Shown piece by piece: positions 48,286-61,080 of a stretch of DNA of 64,000 nucleotides. The notes below the pieces were generated by a model. That model did not search any database. It saw nothing but the letters and a program-made list of their open reading frames with translations, and was not told the origin of the DNA. This stretch comes from Orientallactaga sibirica (lineage: Eukaryota; Chordata; Mammalia; Rodentia; Dipodidae). The stretch is taken from assembly GCA_036365145.1 (NCBI GenBank), contig JAEOAD010000603.1, forward strand, positions 558,001 to 622,000. Direction: 5' to 3'. Position numbers and translations under genes: made by a program. Numbering within the stretch: the first letter of the stretch is position 1; the number at the start of each line of letters is the position of its first letter.

Positions 48286-48339
48286 ACTGATGTTAATTCT
48301 TTAAAGGTCTGACAAAATTAGGCAATGGATCGATCTGGT

Positions 48340-48850
48340 CTTGTGTTGAACAACTTTTTTGTGTTGAACAACCTTTTATTATTGCTTCAATGTCTTTATT
48401 TGTTATTGATCTTCTTTTTCAATTTCGTAAGTTCCTATGTGAAAGTTTTTAAAGTGATCTCTAGTGGTTGTCTGGATTTCAGTGGTGTTTGTCATATCAT
48501 TTCCCCTTTCATCTGTATGTATGTTGTTTTGGGTCCTCATTCTCTTTGTTTTGGTTAGGTTGTCCAAGGTTCTGTCAATATATAAATATTTTCACAAAAG
48601 TTGATTTTTATTTCATTGACCTGTTATAATATTCTTTCAGATTTCATTTTATTAATTTAAACTCTGATCTTTATTATTTCTTTCCTTCTAATGATTTTTG
48701 GACTTGGGTTGTTTCTGTTTCCCTTAAATTTTCATATGTATCATCATGTTACTTATTTCTGATCTCAACCTTTTTCAGTTACTGAGGGTTGAACCTAGAG
48801 CCATTTTCTTGGAAGACAAGCAGTATATGAATAAGGTTCATCTCCCAGGC
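48340..48850 (-). mobile_element. Old LINE-1 ORF2 fragment, antisense
   Basis: The T-rich plus strand (tttcattgacctgttataat, ttaaactctgatctttatta) is the usual reverse of the LINE-1 endonuclease-to-RT region. Decayed. Confidence 0.55.
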
Positions 48851-48854
48851 TGAG

Positions 48855-49075
48855 GGGCATGAGAGAAAGAAAGAAGAGAGAAAGAGACAGGCAGAGAGAG
48901 AGAGAGGGGGGGGAGAGGCAGAATGGCCATGCCAAGAACTCTAGCAGCTGCAAATGAACTCCAGATACATGCACCATTCTGTGCATCTGGATTTATGTGG
49001 GTATTGGGGATTGAACCACAGTCCTTAGGCTTTCAGGCAAGCACCTTAACCACTGAGCAATCTCTCCTGCCTCCT
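48855..49075 (-). repeat. tRNA-derived SINE (DIP-like), antisense
   Basis: GA-rich tract followed by atggccatgccaagaactct and caagcaccttaaccactgagc (reverse A-box side). Confidence 0.85.
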
Positions 49076-49081
49076 ACCCTG

Positions 49082-49232
49082 ATTTTATTTTATTTTTTTG
49101 AGGTAAGGTCTCATGCTAGCTCAGGCTGACCTGGAATTCACTATGTTGTCTCAGGGTGGTCTTGAACTCATGGTGATTCTCCTACATCTGCCTCCTGAGT
49201 GCTGGGATTAAAGGCATGTGCCACCATGTTTT
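49082..49232 (-). repeat. B1-like SINE, antisense
   Basis: tgaggtaaggtctcatgcta, ggctgacctggaattcacta, gtgctgggattaaaggcatg and a ccaccatg end give a full reverse B1 body. Confidence 0.87.
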
Positions 49233-49234
49233 TG

Positions 49235-50105
49235 ATAAGCTTTTTTCAAATTTCATTTGACCCTTGGAGTTTCCAACATTATCTTTTAATTTATCCTATG
49301 ATACAATAGTCATTCCAGAGTTTATTGTTCAATCTCCATGTATTTGTATAGTTTCTACAGTTTATTGTATTATTGATTTCTGGTTTTGTTTCACTATGAT
49401 CTAATAAGATGTAAGAAATACTTTGTTTTTTGGTATTGTTAAGGCTAATATTGTACTGTAAACTATGTTCCATTTTCTCAAAACATACACTATGAAGTGT
49501 TTGGATACACTATTCTGCAGATATCTATAATGTTCATGTTATCTGTGATGTAGTTCTATCTGGAATTTCCTTGTGGAATTTCCTTGTGGAATTTCCTTTT
49601 GTTGTATGAATGACTATTTTTTTTTTTTTTTTGAGAAAGTAGAGTGTTTAAGTGATACCTTATTAATAAATCATGACTTCTTGATCCCTTTATGTCTAGT
49701 AGTATTTGTTTACAAAATTGAGTGACCAACATCCATTACATAGATATGTAGTTGTGATATCATCTTGATGTGATAGTCTCTTTATCTATACATAATGAGT
49801 GACCAAAATTCATTGCATATATCTGTGGTTTTGATATCTTATTGAGGTGTTAGTCCCTTTATCTATACATGGTGTCTTTTATAACTAATTTTTATTAAAA
49901 CTTGTATTTAATTTATGGGTAGAGCTTTGGACTTTTCATTTTCAGTCTGAATGTGTCATAGCCACAAAGCTGTGTTTGTTATAGAAATATTTTATATTAC
50001 TTTATCAGTACTTTATCCATTTCAAATTCTTTGAAGTGTGTTTCTATGAAGAATGAAATTTTGAAGTAATAATATTGACTTGCTTTTTCATATATTTTCT
50101 TTGTT
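49235..50105 (-). mobile_element. Old LINE-1 ORF2 fragment, antisense
   Basis: Reverse-strand endonuclease/RT spacer sequence comparable to 26740-27330 but older (ccattttctcaaaacataca, ctgcagatatctataatg). Contains a T run at 49618-49632 and a short triplicated block (tggaatttcctt) near 49565-49600. Confidence 0.6.
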
Positions 50106-50255
50106 TTTTAAAAAAATTATTTTATTTTACTTATTTGCATGTGTGTGTGCAAATGAAAGCCTGTCCAACTATATATGAATGTTTGGGGACTTGAACCACA
50201 ACAGTAGACTTTGCAAGCAAGCACCTTTAACTGGGCCATCTTCCCAGCCCCCAAT
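50106..50255 (-). repeat. Degraded tRNA-derived SINE, antisense
   Basis: ggggacttgaaccacaacag and gcaagcacctttaactgggc match the reverse pol III box side. The rest is diverged. Confidence 0.55.
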
Positions 50256-50261
50256 GCTTAT

Positions 50262-51295
50262 CATATTTCTTTTTTATTAATTAAAAAGTATGGATATATC
50301 ATATGTAAATACCATCATTTCTATCCTACCTGCCTCCATTCCACTGCAGGCCCTCCTCAGTGGGATTGCTGGTATTCCCCCTAGGTTCTCAGGGTATAGA
50401 TGTGATAACATCAGTTAGGCACTGTAAGGGGGCAGTGCTTCTGGACATTCCCTTCCACTCTGTGGCTCTTACAATATTTACACCTCCACTTACACAAAAT
50501 TCTCTGAGCAGTGATAGGTGTATTTTAAGTCTACTTTAGTATTGTACTCTCAACAGGTTCTGGATTTCTCCTTTGGTGCCTTTGGAGTAACCTCTGTGTC
50601 TGTATCCCTGGCCCTGGCACTGGTTGACAGGCTCACTATTGAAGCAGCATTCTTGTTCATTTGGCCAATTCCTCTGTGGCTTCATCTGGGTGCTGACTCA
50701 TGTGTAAGGGTGGATTATCTGCTCATCCTAGCTGCATTCTGAGAAAGAAAAACAGATTCTCCAAAGGAGACTGAGGTCAGCATAGTTTCAGTGGGATAAA
50801 TATTAATTAAGAAAGATTTAGGTGGGTGTAGCCCCTCTTTTGACTAACGACTAGTGGAAGCTTGTTGCTGGAGTCCATGATTTAGGTCTCTATAGGATTC
50901 TGACTAGGTTCCCAATTTCAGCTAAGGGTTCTTTTCCACTGAGCTGATCTCTTAGCCAATCACAGAGCCATTGGGTACCAACCTAAGCTGGGTCCCACTA
51001 TTGCACAGGCATGTCCATCTTGTCAGGCTAGTTGCTTTGGTATAGCAGTGTCTCCTGTTATCACACAATGCTGTTGGCCATTTTCCCACAGCAGCACATG
51101 TAGTGCTTTCAATCACTATATGGGCAGATCATTGGTATACTGGTTTCCTTCCCAAACCCAGCCTGATCTCTAGATGTTCTGTGTTGTCAGCATATGGTAT
51201 CTTCAGCAATAGGGTCTTACCTTTACAAGGTCCCCCCAACAAGACAGGCTTCCATCAAAGCATTTGATTACACACCTATTGGGATTTGTTGTTAT
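50262..51295 (-). mobile_element. LINE-1 3' UTR, antisense (L1-C)
   Basis: Reverse counterpart of 59900-61080 (for example catcagttaggcactg, cactattgaagcagcattct and the ttctccaaaggaga block). Confidence 0.72.
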
Positions 51296-52322
51296 TGCAT
51301 TGCATGTGCATGTTTCTTTTGGTAAGATTGCCATTTTCACAATATTAATTCTACCTATCCAGGAACAAGGAAAGTATTTCATTTTATCTTGTTTTCCTCA
51401 ATTTTTTTCTTGAGTGATTTTATACTTTCAGTGTCTAGGTCTTTTACCTCCTTGGTTAGTACTATTCCCAGGTATTTGATTTTTTTTTTTTTGTGGCTAT
51501 TGAAAATGGGATAGCCTTGCTAATTTCTTTCTTTGCCTTTTGTCCACAGGAAGGATATTGATTTTTGTGTGTTGATTTTGTATCCTGCTATTTTGCTGAA
51601 GGAATTTATAACCTTTAGAAGTTTTATGGTAGAGGTATTTGGGTCATTTATTTGTAGAATCATGCCATCTGCAAAAAGGGCTAGTTATATTTCTTCCTTT
51701 CCAATTTGTATCTCTTTTATATCTTTCTCTTGCTTTATTGCTTGAGCTAGGATTTCCAGTACAATATTGTAGAGCAGTGCTGAAAGTGGGCAACCCTGCC
51801 TTATTCCTGATCTTAGTGGGAACTCTTTGAGTCTTTCCCCATTAAGTAACATTTTGGATTTAGGTGCTTTGTATATGGCCTTTATTATGCTAAGATATAA
51901 ACCCTCTATGTCTTGTCTGCAGTGATTTGATCATGAAGTGTTGTATTTTTTTGAAGGCCTTCTCTGCATCTACTGAAATGATCATGCAATCTTGTGTATA
52001 AGTTTATTTAAGTGTGCATTACATTAACTGATTTCTGTACATTGACCCATCCCTGCCTCCCTAGGATGAAGCATGCTTGATGAAGGAGAATAATACTTTT
52101 GATGTGTTGATGAATTTGGTTTGCAAGGATTTTGCTCATGATTTTTGTAGCCAAGTCATCTGGGATATAGGCCTATTGTTTTCTTTTCTTGTTCTATCTC
52201 AGTCTTGTTTTTGTCTTAGGGTGATGCTAACTGCATAAAAGGAGTTAGGGAGGGTTTACTGTTCTATGGTTATGTGAAATAGCTTGAGGAAAGGAGGTAT
52301 CAGTTCTTTGACTGAGATTTGG
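51296..52322 (-). pseudogene. L1-C ORF2 fragment (reverse transcriptase), antisense
   Basis: Continues directly from the 3' UTR but corresponds to the middle of ORF2 (compare 26010-26700). The C-terminal half of ORF2 is missing, so there is an internal deletion or a junction of two copies near 51300. The reverse frame around 51640-51780 corresponds to the RT catalytic region. Confidence 0.75.
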
Positions 52323-52486
52323 TACAAAATATGAACAAAATTGAACAAGCCCAAAACTGTATAGAAGCTCTAAAGAATAGAGTCAGCCAAGTGGAGGATA
52401 GAAACTCAGAACTAGAAGAAAAAACAGAAGAAACAATTCATTAGTCCAAAACTTTCAATAAGTTTAAAAATTTCTGTGAGCAGAAC

Positions 52487-53071
52487 ATGAGGCAAATGTG
52501 GACCACCCTTAAGAGTCCAAACATTAGGATCATGGATATACCAGAGGGGGAAGAAACACAGACCAAAGGAATGGAAAACTTATTCAACAAAATAATTGAA
52601 GAAAAATTTCCCACTGTCTCAAAAGAAAATCCCATCAAGTTACAAGAAGCTAGCAGAAATCTTAACAGGCTAGAGAAAAGGAGAAATTCTTCAAGACACA
52701 TTATCATTAAGACTCTAAACATCAATCCTAAAGAGAAAGTCCTAAAAGCAGATGGGGAGAAACAACACATTACATATAAAGGAAACCCCATCAGAATTAC
52801 TTCAGACTTATCAAAGGAAATCCTAAAAGCCAGAAAGGCCTGGAATGGAACACTGAAAACTCTAAGAACCTATGGCTTCCAACCCCAACTACACTACCCA
52901 GCAAAAGTATCCCTCATAATAGATGGTGAAAGAAAAACTTTCCATGATAAAACTCAGCTTTACAACTATATGAAAACAAAGACAAACTTGCAAAGAGTAC
53001 TTCAGGGAATTCTCTACCCAGAAGAATCAAATAACCAATCTCAAGTGCCCCCAAGAAGCAGACCACAATAA
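52487..53071 (+). pseudogene. L1-B ORF1 C-terminal two thirds
   Basis: A 194-codon frame: RNA-recognition domain (NIRIMDIPEGEE, FNKIIEEKFP, HIIIKTLNINPKEK) and C-terminal domain (GNPIRITSDLS, TYGFQPQ, YPAKVSLIIDGE). The coiled-coil part upstream (52325-52486) ends in a stop at 52443. The protein is the RNA-binding trimer of LINE-1 particles. The start methionine of this frame is only an internal one. Confidence 0.85.
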
Positions 53072-54539
53072 CCAAATTTTGATAAGGCAAACAAAACAAA
53101 ACAAACAAACAAACAAAACCCATAAAGACCAAGAAAATACCAAACCACCACAATATGGCAGGTATTAAATCAAACCTCACAGTTATTTCCCTGAATACTA
53201 ATGGCCTTAACTCACCCATCAAAAGACATAAGCTAACAGGGTGGATCAGCAAACTAGACCCCTCAATCTGCTGTCTTCAAGAAACCCAACTCACCACTAA
53301 AGACGGATACCTCCTCAGAATGAAAGGGTGGAAAATGATATTCCAAGCAAACACAAATGAGAAACAAGCAGGCATAGCTATACTTATATCAAATAAAATA
53401 GACTTCAAACCAAAAGTAACCAAAAAAAGACAAAGAAGGCCATGCCTTACTTATCAAGGGATCAATCCAACAGGAGGATATAATGATCTTCAATCTTTAT
53501 GCACCAAATGCAGGTGAACACAAATTAATAGAGTAAAACCTACTTGATGATAAAACAGAAATAATCACCAACACCATCAAAGCTAGGGACTTCAATACTC
53601 CACTATTGGCAATAGACAGATCATCCAAACAGAAGATTAGCAGGGAAGTAAGAGAGCTCAACAATACCATAGATCAATTAGACCTAATGGACATTTATAG
53701 AACATTCTACCCAAATTCCACAGATTACACATTCTTCTCAGCAGCACATGGAACTTTGTATAAAATAGATCATATACTGAGTCATAAAGCCAGCCTCCAA
53801 ATATTTAGGAGGATCAACATAATTTCCTGCATGATATCAGATCATAATGCTGTATTGCTAGAAAATAACAACAAAAGATGCACCAGTAACCCACCTAGAT
53901 TCTGCAAACTGAATAAACACTCTTAAACCATAAATGGCTAGTAGAATAAATAAAAAATAAAATTGCAAAATTTCTAGAAATGAAAGACAATGAGAACACA
54001 ACGTACCAAAACTTATGGGACACAATGAAGGCGGTCCTCAGGGGAAAATTCATTCACTAAATGCCTTCATAACAAAGACAGATAGATCCCAAATCAATAA
54101 CTTAACCATCCACCTAAAGGCATTGGAAAAACAAGAAGTATACAACCCAAAAAGCTCCAAACAGAAAGAAATAATTAAGATCAGAGTAGAAATTAATGAA
54201 TTGGAAACTATGAAAACAATTTTAAAAACTGATGAAACAAAAGCTGGTTCTTTGAAAAAAGAAACAATATTGCTAAACCCCTAGCCAATTTGATCAAGCA
54301 GAAAAAAGAGACAACACAAATTAACAAAATTAGAATGAAAAAGGAGAGATCACAACAGACATAAGTGAAATTGGAGAATCATTAGGACTTACTTCAAAAA
54401 CCTCTACTCCACAAAACTGGATAATGTGGTGGAAATGGATGAATTCATAGACACATACCACCTATTTAAGTTAAACTCAGATCAGATTAATCTCCTGAAC
54501 AAACCCATCAGAACCACTGACATTGAAAGGGTAATCAAA

Positions 54540-54697
54540 GCTGGGTGTGGTGGCACACACTTTTAATCCCAGCACTTGGGAGGCAGAGGTAGGAGGATCA
54601 CTGAGAGTTTGAGGCCACCCTGAGACTACATAGTTAATTCCAGGTCAGCCTGGACCAGAGTGAAACCCTACCTCGAAAAACCAAAAACAAAAAAAAA

Positions 54698-54733
<36 letters not shown>

Positions 54734-54738
54734 AAAAA
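54540..54738 (+). repeat. B1-like SINE with long A tail, TSD of 15 bp
   Basis: Starts gctgggtgtggtggcacaca and ends in about 45 bp of A-rich tail. The duplication gaaagggtaatcaaa is perfect (54525-54539 and 54739-54753). Confidence 0.95.
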
Positions 54739-55248
54739 GAAAGGGTAATCAAAAATCTACCTAAAAAGAAGAGTCCAGACCAGATGGCTTCTCAGTAGAA
54801 TTCTATCAAACCTTAATGGAAGAACTGAAACCAATCTTTCTCAAATTGTGCCACACAATTGGAGAACAGGGAAATCCCCTAACTCCTTCTATGAAGCTAG
54901 TATTACCCTAATACCAGGCAGAGATGCCACAAGAAAAGAAAACTTCAGGCCTATTTCCCTGATGAACATAGATGCAAAGATCCTGAACAAAATCCTCACA
55001 AATTGAATTCAACAGCACATCAAAAGCATTATCCATCTGGACCAAGTAGATTTCATCTCATGAATGCATGGATGATTCAACATATGGAAATCTGTCACCA
55101 CATAAATAAACTCAAGGACAAAAACCACATGATTATTTCAATAGAAGCAGAAAAGGCCTTTGACAAATACAACATCACTTCATGATAAAAACATTGGAGA
55201 GGATAGGCATGGATGGTCTATATCTCAACATAATAAAGGCTATATATA

Positions 55249-55403
55249 GCCGGGCATGGTGGCGCACGCCTTTAATCCCAGCACTTGGGAGGCAGAGGTA
55301 GGAGGATCACCGAGAGTTCGAGGCCACCCTGAGACTACATAGTGAATTCCAGGTCAGCCTGGACCAGAGTGAGACCCTACCTCGAAAAACCAAAAAAAAA
55401 AAA
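55249..55403 (+). repeat. B1-like SINE, TSD of 14 bp, near consensus
   Basis: Starts gccgggcatggtggcgcac and ends in a 14-A tail. The duplication aaaggctatatata is perfect (55235-55248 and 55404-55417). CpG sites are still present (gcgcacgc, accgagagttcgagg), so it is young. Confidence 0.95.
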
Positions 55404-57211
55404 AAAGGCTATATATAAAGATCCTAAAGCCCAAATAATAATTAATGGGGAGAGATTGAAGGAATTCTCAATAAGATCAGGAACAATACAGGGGTTTCCA
55501 CTCTCACCTCTGCTTTTCAACATAGTACTGGAAGTACTAGCTCAAGCAATAAGACAGGAGAAAGAAATAAAAGGGATACAAATTGGAAAGGAAGAAGTTA
55601 AGTTAGCCTTATTTGTAGATGACATGATTCTATACATAAGTGACCCAAGATCCTCCATCCCCAAACTCTTAAAGGAGATTAACTTCTTCAGTAAAGTAGC
55701 AGGATGCAAAATCAATGCACAAAAATCAGTAGCCTTTTTATATGCAAAAGATAAAGACACAGAGAAAAAAATAACTGACATTGTCCCATTTTCAACAGCA
55801 GCATCAAAAAAAAAAACCCACCTTGGAATAACATTAACCAAGAGGGTGAAAAACCTTTACAATAAAAACATAAAAACACTCAAGAAAGAAATTGAGGAGG
55901 ACTTGAGAAAATGGAAAGACCTCCCATGCTCCTGGATAGGCAGAATTAACATTATGAAAATGTCAATCTTACCAAAAGAAATACATAGATTTAATGAAAC
56001 ACCAATAAAAATCCCAACATCTTTCCACACAGAGATGGAAAAAATGATCTCAAAATTCATATGGAATGGCAGAATGCATCAAATATCCAAGCATATCCTT
56101 AGCAAAAGAAACACCTCTGGAGGCAACACCATACCTGATCTAAAGCCATACTACAAAGCCATTGCAATAAAAACTACATGGTTGTGGCATAAAAATAGGA
56201 TTATAGACCAATAGAAGAGAATTGAAGATCCAGACTGTAGATCAAGTAACTACAGCTACTTGATATTTGACAAAGGCTCAAATAATGTAGATTGGAACAA
56301 AGAAATCATCTTCAAAAAATGGTGCTGGACAAACTGGATAACCATATGAAGGAAAATGAAACTTGATCTACACATTTCACCATGCACAAAAATTAAGTCC
56401 AAATGGATCAAAGACCTCAATATAAGACCAGATATTCTTCTACTACTGGCAGAAAAAGTAGGAGGAAATTTCCATGATATAGGAGTGGGAAAAGACTTCC
56501 TGAACAAAACCCTAGTAGCTCAGGAAATGAAACAATCACTCAACCATTGGGATCTCAGGAAGCTGAAAAGCTTTTTCACAGACAAACATACAATAAGCAG
56601 AGCCAATAGATTACCCATAAAATGGGAGAAATTTTTTTGCCAGATACACATCAGACAGAGGCCTAATTTCTAGAATCTATGAAGAATTCAAAAACCTAAA
56701 CAATAAAAACTCAAACAACCCACTCACAAAATGGGTCAGAGAAATGCACAGGGACTTCTCAGAGGAAGAAACACAAAAGGCAAACACACATTTAAGAAAA
56801 TGTTCAACATCCCTAATCATCAGGAAAAGGCAAATTAAAACAACTATGAGATTCCACCTTACCCCAGTAAGGATAGCAAACATTAAAAAATCTAATGACT
56901 ACAAATGCTGGGGAGGTGGTGGAGAAATTGGAACCCTCATTTACTTTTGGTGGGAATGTAAGCTGGCACACCCACTATGGAAAGCAATATGGAGACCCCT
57001 AAAAAGGATGAATATAGAGGTACCAACAGACCCAGTTATTCCCTTACTGGGCATTTACCCTAAAAGCTCCAAACCTCAGTTCAGAGATATTTTCTCAACC
57101 ATGTTTATAGCTGCTCAGTTCATAATAGCTAAGAGCTGGAATCAATCCAGATGTCCATCATTAGGTGAATGGATAACTAAGATGTGGTATATCTACACAA
57201 TAGAATTCTAA

Positions 57212-58745
57212 ATAGCAGTAAGAAAAAGGACATAATGCAGTTTGAAGAAAAATGGTCAAACTTGGAACAGATCATTCACAGCAAACTCACCCAATTACAG
57301 AAAGATAAGTGTCATAGGGTCTCACTCACCTGTGGCTCCTAACCTGAATTTTCCCAAGATGCTGACACTCTTAATAAACATTTTTAGAGTGGACAATAAG
57401 GATGGTGGGGAGCGAAGGGAGGGTAAGAGTGGGAGGGGGACAAAAAACTGGACCCAATTGGAAATGATACCAAAAAAAATCCAATTACCTGAAAGACATA
57501 CTAAAAGGCTCAAATTTCATCAGGTGTTTAGAGAGAACCCTGAATCACAGGGGCAAGGAGAGGGTAGGATACAGACTAACCTCAATCTTCTCCTGTTCCT
57601 CTCTCACACACCCTCTTCTTACTCTTCTCTCCCTCTCTCTCTCTTTCTCTTTCACACTACCTATGTTTTTCTTCCTTCTTTTCCTGTGGCACTGACCTGT
57701 AACTCCCAGTATGTGGTCAACATCCACAATGAGCTGTTGATCAGTGAGAGCTACAAGGTTTCCCGAAAGAAGACAGATTTCTGTCAGAGTACTTGATGAC
57801 CCACCAAAGGTTAATGGTAAGACCCTACTGCCGAAGACACCATATGCTGTTGGGATGGAACATGGAGTGACCTGGCTGGGATCTGGAAGAGTCAATCCCA
57901 AGACAGTTAGCTTGTCTAGTGCCAGAAGGTAGTAAATCAGCAACTGAGGGAAAATGACCAACATATGTCTAAGCAATTAATGGTCTAAGCTACTCAGCAG
58001 CAATCAACCTGATGTGATGCTCACACAATTGCTATAGTGGCACACAGCCATGGTGGGTTACCAACTACTCTTGATTTGGCTAAAGGATCTACTCAGTGGA
58101 ATGGAACCCATACCTGAAACCGGGAAAAAAGTCAGAACCATATCCAAAAATGAGTTTGCGCTCCAATATCAAGCTCCCACCAATAGTGGGATACAAGAGG
58201 GCCTACACCCATTAAATTCACTCTAAAACAATAATGGTTATCCACATATCTTGCACCGACCTCACTCTCCATTGGAGAATTTGCTTCTCTTTTTCTGATG
58301 GATGTAGAACCTGAGAAGAGAATTAGCCCATTGCACCACACCAAGGCACCAGCTGAACCCATAGAATAATTGGGGAAATGAACAAGAGTACTGGTTTTTC
58401 AGGGAACCTGGTATCAGCACAGGGGTGAAGGAGATAGTCACAGAGAATACTCAACCCCTACCAAAGCAGAGATCCAGAGACACAGAGACTCCCATGACCT
58501 CATCACTGAAATAGACCTAAAATGAACCCAACATGGCTTAGGGAAATTCACGGAAGAGGGGGGTGGAAAGATTGTTAGAGCCATAAGTTTTGTCATTATG
58601 CACAGAAACATTGCCTCACCCCCATAACTGATGGCTATCCACACAATGCAAGACCCACAATCCCCAAAGGGGGGGCAGGGAGAAGGCTATCGATAGTACC
58701 ATCATGGCTCTATGCACATTATATAGATAAGTTATAAAATTTTTT
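57212..58745 (+). mobile_element. L1-B 3' UTR
   Basis: Contains a CT-rich run at 57613-57660 and the 57820-58745 part homologous to 8351-9285. It ends with ttataaaatttttttaaaa. Confidence 0.78.
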
Positions 58746-61080
58746 TAAAAGAAACATCTCTGGAGATATCACCATACCTGATCTAAAGCTATATTACAAA
58801 GCCATAGTAAGAAAAACAGCATGGGCCAGGCATGGTGGCACACACCTTTAAATTCCAGCACCTGGGAGGCAGAGGTGGGAGGATCATCATGAGTTCAAGG
58901 CCTTCCTGAGTCTACATAGTGAATTCCAGGTCAGCCTGAGATAGAGTGAGACCCTACCTCAAATAACCAAACCAAACAAACAAATAAACAAACAAAAAAA
59001 CCAACCAACCACCACCAACAACAAATAAAGACCAAACAAACAACAAAAAACCCAGCATGGGACTGTAATGAAGGAGAAATATAGACCAATGGATCAGAAT
59101 TGAAGACCCCAAACTTAGGTCAAGTAACTACAGGTACTTAATCTTTGACAAAGTTGCTAATAAAGTAGACTAGAGAAAAGACAGCATCTTCATCAAATGG
59201 TGTTGGACAAATTGGATGAAATTGGATGACCATATGTAGAAAAATGAAACTAGACCCATTCATCTCTTCATACATGAAATAAAGACTAAATGTATTAAGG
59301 ACCTCAATATAAGACCTGAAACTCCTCTCTTACTGGAAGAAAAAATGGGAGGAACTCTCCATAATATAAGAATGGGGAAAAACTTCCTGAACAAAACCCC
59401 AGTAGTCTAGGAAATTAAGCAATCACTCAACCAATGGGATCTCATGAAGCTAAAATGCTTTTGCACAAATAAACATAGTATAAGCAGAGCCAATAGATTA
59501 CCCACTGAGTGGGAGAAAATCTTTGCCAGCTATGCTACTGACAGAAACCTAATATCTAGAATCTACAAAGAACTCAAAAGCTAAACAATAAAAAAATCAA
59601 ACAACCCACTCCAAAAATGGGGCAGAGAAAGGATTCTACTCAGCAGTAAGAAAAAATGATACAATGAAATTTGTAGAAAAATGGACAGGCTTGGAACCGA
59701 TCATGCTCAGTGAATCACATAATCACATAAAGACAAATGCCACATGGTGTCACTTATTTGTGGTTCCTAACCTGGACTTGCTGGAGTTGTTGACATACTT
59801 GATATGCAACTCAAGGACAAAACAATAGGAATGGAAGGGCTTGGGGGGGGGAGGTGAGGGGAAGAGGAGAAGAAAACAAACAGAAAGCTAAATTCAAAAT
59901 GAGCTGGTGCCATAAACCTTTATCCTTAGAGACATCCAAAAAGATACAACCCTCAAAAGGAGTAATGGGTGGGATACCTGAAAAGTAGGACCCTGGAGAG
60001 GGTGGGATGAAGGCCAAGCTTAAAAGAATTTTTTTTCTGTTTCTGGCTTGTGACTTACAGTACTAGAGATTGGTTGTTACCCACATGGAGCTGTTGATCA
60101 CAGAGAACTACCAGGTCCCTATATTAAGACAGCTTTCTGTCAAAGCATTTGATTAACCCACCTGAGGCAAAAGGTAAGATCCAATTGATGACACTATATT
60201 CTGCTGACACAGAGCATAGAGAGACCTGGCCAGAATTCAGAAGGAAGACAGTCCTCAGACAGCATGTCTAGTGCTGGAACACTGTACATGAGGTACTGGG
60301 GAAAGTGTCCAACAATTGTCTGAGCAACCAGAGGTCTAAGCTACTCAGAAGCAAACCCTGACAGGATGTACACACCAGTGTAATAGTGGCATACTGTCTT
60401 AGTAGGTAACCTATAGCTTTCTGATTGGCTAACTGATTAGCTCAGTGTAAAGGCACTCATGTCTGGAACCAGTACACAAGTCAGAATCCTATGAAGACAA
60501 AGATTATGTTCTCCATTGTCAAGTTCCCACTAGTCTTTGGCTAAAAGAGGGTTCAGATACATTAAATTCTCTGTAAATTAATAATGTTTATTCCATTTAA
60601 ACTATGGTGACTTCACTTTCTGTTGGAGAATTTGTTCTTTTTTTTTTCAGAAGGTTGTGAGACCAGAAGAGATAAACCACCCCTCCCACTTCAGCCAAGC
60701 CATAGCTGAATCCACAGAGGAACTGGGGAGACAAGCATGAGTGCTGCTTCCATGCTAAACCTGATAATCAGAGCCATGTTGTAAGAGACTGACCCTGAAG
60801 ATACTCAACATTTAGCAAAGTAGAGATCTAGAGGATGCTAAGAGCTCATCACTGAAGTAGAAAGATTGTAAGTGACACAGGTTCAGACATCATGCCCAGA
60901 GGTATTCTTCCCCACCCCCATATAACTGACTGAGACTCCCACAACACATAAACTACACCCCATAGGGAATACCTGCAACCCCACTGAGGAGAGTACCCAA
61001 TGAAATAGGGGCAGGGATGAAGGAAAAAAGGGTACCAACACATGATGTGTCCATATGAAAAAATGTTAATAATAATAAAA
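58746..61080 (+). mobile_element. Older LINE-1 3' end, sense (L1-D)
   Basis: 58746-59640 corresponds to the C-terminal part of ORF2 (caccatacctgatctaaagc, ttagtgaatcac-like tail near 59710) with many stops. 59880-61080 is the 3' UTR, ending ataataataaaacataaaaag. L1-B ends at its left edge, in a stretch where L1-D ORF2 would be expected to continue. Confidence 0.75.
58825..59052 (+). repeat. B1-like SINE with expanded CAA-rich tail
   Basis: gccaggcatggtggcacac through gagaccctacctc, then about 100 bp of caaaca- and ccaacc-type repeats. cagcatgg on both sides (58817-58824 and 59053-59060) marks the insertion. Confidence 0.88.

Larger units (their letters stand above)
53155..57211 (+). pseudogene. 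L1-B ORF2 remnant
   Basis: The endonuclease starts at 53155 with a typical SNLTVISLNTNGLNSPIKR block, then QETQLTTKDGY (active-site Glu) and ISDHNAVL near 53840. The frame breaks several times between 53500 and 55000. The reverse transcriptase catalytic segment reads [12 protein letters not shown] at about 55610-55645, in place of the usual FADD. The C-terminal domain (56356-57211) keeps the cysteine-rich region with HPLWKAIWR and ends normally. Two B1 SINEs (54540-54738, 55249-55403) separate endonuclease from RT. Confidence 0.88.
52323..58745 (+). mobile_element. LINE-1, sense, 5'-truncated within ORF1 (L1-B)
   Basis: Contains the ORF1 middle and end (to 53071), ORF2 (53155-57211) and the 3' UTR (to about 58745). 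Two B1 SINEs have inserted in ORF2. The 5' UTR and first part of ORF1 are absent, and the left side abuts antisense L1-C head to head. Sequence decay is moderate. Confidence 0.85.

Noticed and set aside
57242..57796. 184-codon open frame after L1-B ORF2
   Set aside because: It lies wholly in the LINE-1 3' UTR and includes the CT-rich run. No protein similarity recognised.
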